64,000 bases of DNA from assembly GCF_012317585.1 (NCBI RefSeq), contig NZ_CP042909.1, forward strand, positions 806,001-870,000, written 5' to 3'. How positions within the stretch are numbered: position 1 is the stretch's first letter; each line of letters begins with the position of its first letter. Positions 58,015 to 64,000 of the stretch are shown here, one piece after another. The translations under genes were made by a program, and so were the position numbers. This DNA is from Thermosulfurimonas marina. Lineage in GTDB: Bacteria > Desulfobacterota > Thermodesulfobacteria > Thermodesulfobacteriales > Thermodesulfobacteriaceae. The notes beneath the pieces are model-generated. The model saw only the letters and a list, made by a program, of their open reading frames with translations. It ran no database searches and was not told where the DNA came from.

Positions 58015-59047
58015 CTTGGGCCCTCCTGCCGGCCTGCATATCCCGAAAGTGTTTGCGTAAAAGCTGGATAAGAAAGAGGGTGTTTAAATTTCCGTTGCCC
58101 TCCACCCCCAGGGTGGCCAGCGGGATCTCGGCCCGGGCCTTTTCCCGGTGTCCTCCAGCCAAGCCCAAGGATCCGAAGGCCCTGGCGGCCAGCCTTCCGG
58201 CGTCCTTGCGGTACCCGTCACACCGGATGATAACCACCAGCTTCTGGCGATATTCTCCGGAAACAAAGACCCAGCCGGCCTCCTGCACGTGGTTAAGGAA
58301 GTCGGCAATCACCACCAAAATGTCCGGATTGGGTACCCGCCCTATGTGGGTAAAAAGCCGCTGTTTGCGGAATTTCATGTTCTCCAGGGCCAATTTTATG
58401 TATTTGAGCTCGGAGCGCCGAATGTCCGAGGCCTCGATCTTGTGGAGGAGGTGACGATTGAGGCGTTTGAAAAGAAAATGGAAGGCAATGACGTCCTGGA
58501 GGGTGCAGTGTTTTTCAAAGTTGTCCGTGTCGGTCTTGATCCCGTAGACCAGGGCCGTGGCCAGGGCCACGGAGGGAGAGATCCCCACCGCCTTGAGGTA
58601 TTCCGCCAGGATGGTGGAGGAGGCTCCATACTCCGGTCGGATATCTACCAGGGAGGCTTCCCAGCCCTGGGTCTCCGGGTGGTGATCAATCACCACATCG
58701 AAGGAGATCTTTTGAAAGACCTCATGATGCGGAGGCTGGGCGTCCACGAGCACAAAACGGCTGAAGTCTTCCAGAGAAATCTGAGAAAACTTAACCACCG
58801 GGATGCGCAGTAGAGAAATCATGAGCTGGTTGTTTACCCTGCGGATTTCGTTCACGTGAGCGATGACCACCTGAGAGACACGCTGGGCTAAAAGGCGTTT
58901 AACGGCAAAGGCACTGGCCAGGGCGTCGGGATCGGCCCACACCGGGATAAGGACCCGGTCTTCCCGGCGGAAGAGGGAAAAGAGGGCCTGCACCCGCTCC
59001 CGATTGGAGCGGAAACGCCGCTTGCCGTTTCTTGAATGTCCAGGCAT
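58001..59047 (-). CDS. DHH-family phosphoesterase (NrnA-like)
   Basis: Predicted to cleave short oligonucleotides or cyclic dinucleotide products. It has 348 residues with the DHH motif Asp121-His122-His123 (VVIDHHPE), ALVYGIKTDTDNF, and a DHHA1-type C-terminus with GSLGLAGGHREKA. The first metal motif reads WADPDALASA, keeping Asp39/Asp41 but without the usual preceding His, so activity could be altered. The basic N-terminus (about 20 residues) is unusual. Confidence 0.85.
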   Translation of the reverse strand: MPGHSRNGKRRFRSNRERVQALFSLFRREDRVLIPVWADPDALASAFAVKRLLAQRVSQVVIAHVNEIRRVNNQLMISLLRIPVVKFSQISLEDFSRFVLVDAQPPHHEVFQKISFDVVIDHHPETQGWEASLVDIRPEYGASSTILAEYLKAVGISPSVALATALVYGIKTDTDNFEKHCTLQDVIAFHFLFKRLNRHLLHKIEASDIRRSELKYIKLALENMKFRKQRLFTHIGRVPNPDILVVIADFLNHVQEAGWVFVSGEYRQKLVVIIRCDGYRKDAGRLAARAFGSLGLAGGHREKARAEIPLATLGVEGNGNLNTLFLIQLLRKHFRDMQAGRRAQGAAL

Positions 59048-59055
59048 TTTTTCTC

Positions 59056-60234
59056 TTACAAAAAAAGCCTCCCTTTATAGAGTCCCAGGGAGGCCACCTG
59101 ATCTACATATTTAGTTAAGCCCTCTTTGAGAAAAAAATCAAGCTCTTCCCAGTCTGTCTTTCCGACAATAAAAGACCGTATATCCGAGTGACCCGCTATA
59201 ATATCAATAGGCAGCCTTTTTTCTTCAAATTCGTAGGGAGGAAGGCGGAAGGCGAACTCCGGGTGCGTTTGGGCTATGACACGCAGGAGAAGGAGCGTGG
59301 TACGCACCGGGCGGAAGGACGCAAGATCCGTAACGTGAAGTTGAAACCCGCACACCAGGCGGTCCTTCCATTTGTCAAAGACCGGGCGAAAGACTACCGG
59401 TCGAAGTTTGGCCCCCGGAAGGCCTTCGGGCAGGACCGCTTGCACCCTTTCCGGGCGAAGCCAAGGGGCTCCGAAAAGTTCAAAGGGCCGAGTGGTCCCC
59501 CGGCCCTCGGAAAGATTGGTCCCTTCAAGAAGGACCTGACCGGGATAGACCAGGGCGGTCTCAAAGGAAGGCATATTGGGGGATGGGGGTATCCAGGGAA
59601 GGCCGGTCTGGGGGAAGGTATATTCCCGGCGCAGGCCCTCGGCTCGGATCACCCGCAATTCAAGGTCAAAGCCCCGGGCCCTCTGAAAGAGGAGAGCCGC
59701 CTCGCCTAAGGTGAGCCCGTGGCGCATAGGGAGGGGAAAGAGCCCCACAAAGGAAAGGAGGTCTTCGGAAAGAAGAGGCCCCTCCACATACCCTCCCAGG
59801 GGATTGGGACGATCCAGGATGACCACCTCCACCCCGGAGCCCGAAAGGCTCTCTAGCAGCAAATAAAGGGTCCAAAGATAAGTATAGACCCGACAGCCCA
59901 CATCCTGGAGGTCCACCAGAAGGAGATCCAGATCCGCAAAGTGGGCGGGCTCCGGACGCAGGCGCGGGCCATAGAGACTCACCACCGGTAGCCCCGAAAG
60001 GGGGTCAATCTCATCTCCGGTGGGGATCATATTGGCCTGTTCGGTTCCGTAAAGACCGTGCTGGGGGGAAAAGAGGCGTACCAGATCCCTTCCCAGGATT
60101 TCTTTCAGGGCCACCTGGGCCGGGACCAGATCCGGGGTGACCGAGGCCTGATGGAGCAGCAAGCCTGCCCGGCGGCCGCGGAGCCAGGCCGGCCTTTCGG
60201 AAAGAAGGACTGCAAGCCCCGGGCGCACCCTCAT
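59056..60234 (-). CDS. NamZ-like exo-N-acetylmuramidase (DUF1343)
   Basis: Matches the DUF1343 family, of which NamZ of Bacillus releases terminal MurNAc from peptidoglycan fragments. It has 392 residues with LFSPQHGLYGTEQANM, LLVDLQDVGCRVYTYLWTL and SFETALVYPGQVLLEGTNLSEG motifs. No signal peptide is visible, suggesting cytoplasmic recycling or an unrecognised export route. It overlaps the amidase gene by 4 bases, supporting a joint wall-turnover role. Confidence 0.9.
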   Translation of the reverse strand: MRVRPGLAVLLSERPAWLRGRRAGLLLHQASVTPDLVPAQVALKEILGRDLVRLFSPQHGLYGTEQANMIPTGDEIDPLSGLPVVSLYGPRLRPEPAHFADLDLLLVDLQDVGCRVYTYLWTLYLLLESLSGSGVEVVILDRPNPLGGYVEGPLLSEDLLSFVGLFPLPMRHGLTLGEAALLFQRARGFDLELRVIRAEGLRREYTFPQTGLPWIPPSPNMPSFETALVYPGQVLLEGTNLSEGRGTTRPFELFGAPWLRPERVQAVLPEGLPGAKLRPVVFRPVFDKWKDRLVCGFQLHVTDLASFRPVRTTLLLLRVIAQTHPEFAFRLPPYEFEEKRLPIDIIAGHSDIRSFIVGKTDWEELDFFLKEGLTKYVDQVASLGLYKGRLFL

Positions 60235-61856
60235 GGCTTACGGGCCACCTGGATCTCCCGGGCGTAGGCCACTATGCCCTGGGCGATCCCCCGGGCGATA
60301 TCCCGGAGATAGCCTTCGTCGCGCAGGCGGCGGGCCTCAACCGGGTTGGTGATGAAGGAGATCTCCACCAGGACCGCGGGCATCCGGGCCCCCACCAATA
60401 CCAGAAAGGGAGCCCTTTTGACCCCCAGATCTTTCACCCCCTTCCAGCGCCTTCGCAGCTCTCTTACCAGATTTTCCTGAACCAACTGGGCCAGGCGCCG
60501 GGATTCCTCCAGCTTGGTGTTGCGCAGGATCTTTTTCAGGATGTTCTGGAGGTCGCTCAGAGACTGGTTGGAGATGGCGTTTTCCAGGGCAGCCACCCGC
60601 ATGGCCTCGGGGTCGGTGGTAAAGGAAAGGTAGTAGGTCTCGATACCCCGACTGCGCCGATTGGGAGCGGCGTTGACGTGAATGGAGACAAAAAGGTCTG
60701 CCCGCTTGAGGTTGGCGATGGCCGGCCGCTTGATGAGGGGAAGAAAAATGTCCCGGGTCCGGGTAAGAAGGGTCTCAAAGCCCCTCTTTTCCAATTCTTC
60801 GGCCAGATACCGGCTGACCTTGAGGGTGATGTCCTTTTCCCGGAGCCGATAAAGCCCGAGGGCCCCGGGGTCGTGGCCCCCGTGGCCGGGATCGATGACC
60901 ACCCGACGGATGGAAAGGCCCAACTGCTGGGCCAGGGAATAGCGTCCCTGGGGAGGGGGCTTAAGGGGTGAAGGGCCGGCGGGGGCCTCTCCCAGGAGGT
61001 CAATCACCACCCGCGGAGGCTGGGTGAGAAAGAAGGTGCGGTAGGAGGTGAGGCTCTTCAGATCCAGGACCACCCGGACCGTGTCCGGGCGATACTGGCC
61101 CAGCCGCACCCGGGTAAGGAGTCCGTCCCGGATGGGAATTTCGGGTTTGAGATAGGGGGAAAGCCGGGCCGGGGTGAGATCCACATAGACCCGTGGAGGG
61201 CGACCGGCATGGGCCTTCAGGGCATGGTCCTGAAAGCGCACCTGGCCGTTCAGATCCACCACCACCCGGCTATAGTCCTCCCCGGACCAATGACGGATGT
61301 TCTTGACCAGGGCCGGACCGGAGGTCCGGCTCGGAGCGACCTCTTTCGAGGCCCTCTTTCGGGAAACCGCGAGGCCGCAGAATTTACGGGCCTGGTCTCC
61401 GTGGGGATAGCGCTGGCAAAGGATCTCTAAAAGCCTTTGGGCCTGGCCGGGCTCTTTCAGGAGATCCCGTAAGACCCCCGCGGCCTCGGCCAGGGCGTCG
61501 TCGGCCAGAGGACTTCGGGGATAGTGCTCCCAGAGGAGGCGATAGCGTCTGAGGGCCTCCTTAAGATCGCTTACCCGATGGGAATACCCGTAGAGATTTC
61601 GGTAGAGCCGGGCGGTCCAGATAAGGGCCTTGGGGGCCTCCGGGCTTTCGGGATACCGGAGATAGACCCTCCGGAAACGATTGATGACCCGGACCCAGTA
61701 ACGTCGGTAACGCTGTCTTTTGGGGGAGGCCGCCAGTCGGGCCAGCTCTCGCTTGGCCTCGGCAAAGGCCTTCTGGGAGGGAGTGCGGGCCTGGGAAGAG
61801 GTGGGGGCGCCCAGGATCAGGGCCACCCAGAAGAAGACCGTGAAAAAAACTCTCAT
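60231..61856 (-). CDS. N-acetylmuramoyl-L-alanine amidase with TPR and AMIN domains
   Basis: Periplasmic zinc amidase that separates stem peptides from glycan, AmiC-like. It has 541 residues: signal peptide (1-23), TPR-like helical region (about 25-165), AMIN domain (about 185-295, starting HWSGEDYSRVVVDLNGQVRF), then Amidase_3 with VVIDPGHGGHDPG, SIHVNAAPNR and a C-terminal Glu (AVLVEISFITNPVEA). It overlaps mutS by 4 bases (ATGA). Confidence 0.94.
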   Translation of the reverse strand: MRVFFTVFFWVALILGAPTSSQARTPSQKAFAEAKRELARLAASPKRQRYRRYWVRVINRFRRVYLRYPESPEAPKALIWTARLYRNLYGYSHRVSDLKEALRRYRLLWEHYPRSPLADDALAEAAGVLRDLLKEPGQAQRLLEILCQRYPHGDQARKFCGLAVSRKRASKEVAPSRTSGPALVKNIRHWSGEDYSRVVVDLNGQVRFQDHALKAHAGRPPRVYVDLTPARLSPYLKPEIPIRDGLLTRVRLGQYRPDTVRVVLDLKSLTSYRTFFLTQPPRVVIDLLGEAPAGPSPLKPPPQGRYSLAQQLGLSIRRVVIDPGHGGHDPGALGLYRLREKDITLKVSRYLAEELEKRGFETLLTRTRDIFLPLIKRPAIANLKRADLFVSIHVNAAPNRRSRGIETYYLSFTTDPEAMRVAALENAISNQSLSDLQNILKKILRNTKLEESRRLAQLVQENLVRELRRRWKGVKDLGVKRAPFLVLVGARMPAVLVEISFITNPVEARRLRDEGYLRDIARGIAQGIVAYAREIQVARKP

Positions 61857-64000
61857 AGTCCCGATTTTAATAGAAGGGCCCGCAATTCAAAAATCAGATT
61901 AAGGGCCTCGCGGGGGGTAAGTTCCTCCGGGTCCACGGAAAGGAGTCTTTCTTTGAGGGGAAGAAGGGGATCGAAGAGGGGGAGTTGGCGGGGCCTTTCC
62001 GGGGCCGGGGGTCGGACTTCCAGGGCCTTCCTTTCCAGAGTAGAGAGGATCTCCCGGGCCCGAGCGATCACCTCCGGGGGAAGCCCCGCCAGAGCCGCCA
62101 CTTCCACCCCGTAGGAGCGGCTGGCCGGTCCGGGCTGGAGTCGGTAGAGGAAGACCACCTGATCCCGCCAACTCTTTACCGCCACATTGTAGTTTTTGAC
62201 CCCCGGAAGTTCCTCGGCCAGCCGGGTGAGTTCGTGGTAATGGGTGGCCAGGAGGGTCAGGGCCCGCAAGCCGTGAAGGTGTTCGGCCACCGCCCAGGCG
62301 ATGGCCAGCCCGTCATAGGTGCTGGTCCCTCGGCCGATCTCGTCCAGGATCACCAGGCTCCTTTCCGTGGCGTTGCGCAGGATGTTGGCACACTCGGCCA
62401 TCTCCACCATGAAGGTGGAACGCCCCCGGGAGAGTTCATCCGAGGCCCCGATACGGCTAAAGATCCGATCACAGAGTCCGATACGGGCCGAAGCCGCGGG
62501 GACAAAACTTCCCATATGGGCCAGAAGCACGATAAGGGCCGTCTGACGCAGGATGGTGGACTTTCCGGCCATGTTGGGACCGGTGATAAGAAGCAGACGT
62601 TCGCCTTCGGGCTCAAGACGCACGGTGTTGGGGACAAAGCTTCCGTAGGGAAGGACCCTTTCCAGGACCGGATGCCGCCCCTCCACGATTTCTATTCCCG
62701 GGGCCTCGGTGACCTCCGGGCAGACGTAACCGTACTTTTCGGCCACCTCCGCCAGCGAGCAGAGGGCATCGATCTCTCCCAGGGCCCGCGCGGTCTGCCG
62801 CAACTCCTCGGCCCTTTCGGCCACCTCCTCCCGCAAGCCGACAAAGATTTCGTATTCCAGGGCCTGGATGCGTTCCTCCGCCGAAAGGACCCGGGCCTCA
62901 AACTCCTTGAGTTCCGGGGTGATAAAACGTTCGGCGTTGGCCAGAGTCTGCTTGCGAATGTAGTCCCTGGGGACCCGGGCCAGATGGCTCTTGGTGACCT
63001 CGATGTAGTAGCCAAAGACCCGATTGAAGCCCACCCGAAGGTTGGGAATCCCGGTGCGGGCCCGCTCCCGAGACTCGATCTCCGAAAGGTAGCGCAGGGC
63101 GTTTTCCTTGAGATCGCGCAGTTCGTCCAGTTCCGGATGGACCCCGGGGCGCACCAGGCCCCCCTCTTTGGGACTGGCCGGCACCTCTTCGAGCAAGGTC
63201 TCCTCCAGGCGCCGCAAGAGTTCTCCGAAGTCCGCTAGCTCCTGGACCAGAGCCCTCAAGCGCCCGGGGGCCTCCGGGGGAAGGCTTTCCCGGATCTCCG
63301 GTAGCCTTTTCAGGGTCTCTCGCAGGGCCACCAAATCCCGGGGGCCCGCCAGCCGCAAGGCGCAACGGGTAGCCAGCCTTTCCAGATCGGTGACCCGAGA
63401 AAGGACCTCCCGCAAACGGCGCCGCCTTTCGGCCTCCTCTAAGAGGAATCTCAGGCTGGCCTGTCTTTGGCGAATGGCGGAAAGATCTCGCAGGGGATAG
63501 AGGATCCAGGAGCGGAGGGTGCGCCCTCCCATGGGAGTCCGGGTCTGATCCAGGACCCAGAGGAGACTGTGGCGGACCGTGCCGTCGAGCTGGTTGCGCA
63601 CCAGCTCCAGATTGCGCTTGGTGGGCTCATCCAGGACCAGATAGTTTCCCGGGAAATAAGGTCGGGGCGGGGCCAGACGCTCCAGCGCCCCGGGTTCATT
63701 TTCGGAAAGGTAGGTGAGGACCGCGCCCACGGCCGCAAGCCCCGCAGACATCTCCGCAAGGCCCAGCCCCGCGGGGTCGTGCACCCCGAAATGGCGGGCC
63801 AAAAGCTCCCGGGCCCGGGCCTCGCTGAACTCCCCGGAGGGTCTCTCCGAGAAGGCCACCCGGGGAAGGATTTCGGCCAGACTTTTTTTCAGAGGTTCGT
63901 TTCCCGGTGGAAGGAGGATCTCCCGGGGCTCGAGTCGAAAGAGTTCGTTCAGGAGATCCTCCCTTTCGGGAAGTTCGGTAACCCGGAAGTCTCCGGCCGA
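61853..64000 (-). CDS. mutS: DNA mismatch repair protein MutS, 5' end cut by window
   Basis: Mismatch sensor and ABC ATPase. The frame is open to the right edge, giving about 715 residues; the N-terminal mismatch-binding domain with the Phe-X-Glu motif lies outside. Visible are connector and lever domains, clamp, Walker A GPNMAGKST, the LSRGRSTFMVEM signature, Walker B LVILDEIGRGTST, and the His-loop ATHYHEL. First visible gene of the long minus-strand cluster ending with ptsI. Confidence 0.96.
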   Translation of the reverse strand, partial: SAGDFRVTELPEREDLLNELFRLEPREILLPPGNEPLKKSLAEILPRVAFSERPSGEFSEARARELLARHFGVHDPAGLGLAEMSAGLAAVGAVLTYLSENEPGALERLAPPRPYFPGNYLVLDEPTKRNLELVRNQLDGTVRHSLLWVLDQTRTPMGGRTLRSWILYPLRDLSAIRQRQASLRFLLEEAERRRRLREVLSRVTDLERLATRCALRLAGPRDLVALRETLKRLPEIRESLPPEAPGRLRALVQELADFGELLRRLEETLLEEVPASPKEGGLVRPGVHPELDELRDLKENALRYLSEIESRERARTGIPNLRVGFNRVFGYYIEVTKSHLARVPRDYIRKQTLANAERFITPELKEFEARVLSAEERIQALEYEIFVGLREEVAERAEELRQTARALGEIDALCSLAEVAEKYGYVCPEVTEAPGIEIVEGRHPVLERVLPYGSFVPNTVRLEPEGERLLLITGPNMAGKSTILRQTALIVLLAHMGSFVPAASARIGLCDRIFSRIGASDELSRGRSTFMVEMAECANILRNATERSLVILDEIGRGTSTYDGLAIAWAVAEHLHGLRALTLLATHYHELTRLAEELPGVKNYNVAVKSWRDQVVFLYRLQPGPASRSYGVEVAALAGLPPEVIARAREILSTLERKALEVRPPAPERPRQLPLFDPLLPLKERLLSVDPEELTPREALNLIFELRALLLKSGL

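Overview
This window looks like chromosomal backbone from a thermophilic, Gram-negative, selenium-using bacterium. The Gram-negative envelope is shown by lpxC, rlpA, lspA and an AMIN-domain amidase. The proteins are rich in Glu, Arg, Lys and Leu, the DNA is GC-rich, and genes are packed with many ATGA, GTGA and TTGA stop/start overlaps. A Thermodesulfobacteria-like or sulfur-metabolising anaerobe fits, but that placement is inference from protein style and gene order. There are no IS elements, prophage genes or CRISPR arrays, and no stretch over 300 bases lacks a gene.
Layout: (1) 1-6131: end of a diguanylate cyclase, ileS-lspA, and a TPR membrane protein with a retroviral-type zinc knuckle. 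(2) 6140-11650: groS-groL under a CIRCE operator, an M48 protease, plsY, a FapA-like protein. (3) 11627-17763, minus: membrane protein, 5-formyl-THF cyclo-ligase, hybrid histidine kinase, parA, parB, with one perfect parS inside the cyclo-ligase gene; this suggests closeness to the replication origin. (4) 17776-22678: rlpA-rnc-era, lpxC, an FKBP isomerase, a coiled-coil nuclease-like protein. (5) 22675-26346, minus: yebC-ruvC-ruvA-ruvB-panB. (6) 26425-28046: the most interesting locus, a UGA-interrupted peptide gene plus a radical SAM/SPASM maturase. (7) 28043-33042: DUF434 gene, leuCD, tRNA-Arg, and a minus-strand Memo-gltX-small-ORF operon whose last gene also reads through a UGA. (8) 33071-38328: mreBCD-mrdA-rodA. 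(9) 38365-44490: the F1 and peripheral-stalk part of ATP synthase. (10) 44507-55670: miscellaneous genes including prmA, ribE, scpB, cutA, rlmH and selA. (11) 55648-64000, minus: mutS (cut by the window), amidase, NamZ-like hydrolase, DHH phosphoesterase, FmdB-like protein, HPr, PTS enzyme I.
Selenium theme: two small genes contain in-frame UGA codons that ordinary annotation would read as stops. The first (26481-26738) has three UGAs, each after Ser-Gly, and lies 24 bases before a radical SAM/SPASM enzyme. This matches the predicted SbtA/SbtM selenopeptide RiPP system known from computational work. Hairpins begin exactly 11 nt after its second and third UGA, the spacing known for the minimal bacterial SECIS. 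The second (30664-30816, minus) is a one-TM protein translationally coupled to gltX that continues through UGA to a Cys/Lys-rich tail. selA, needed to make Sec-tRNA, is at 51519-52919; selB, selC and selD are not seen here.
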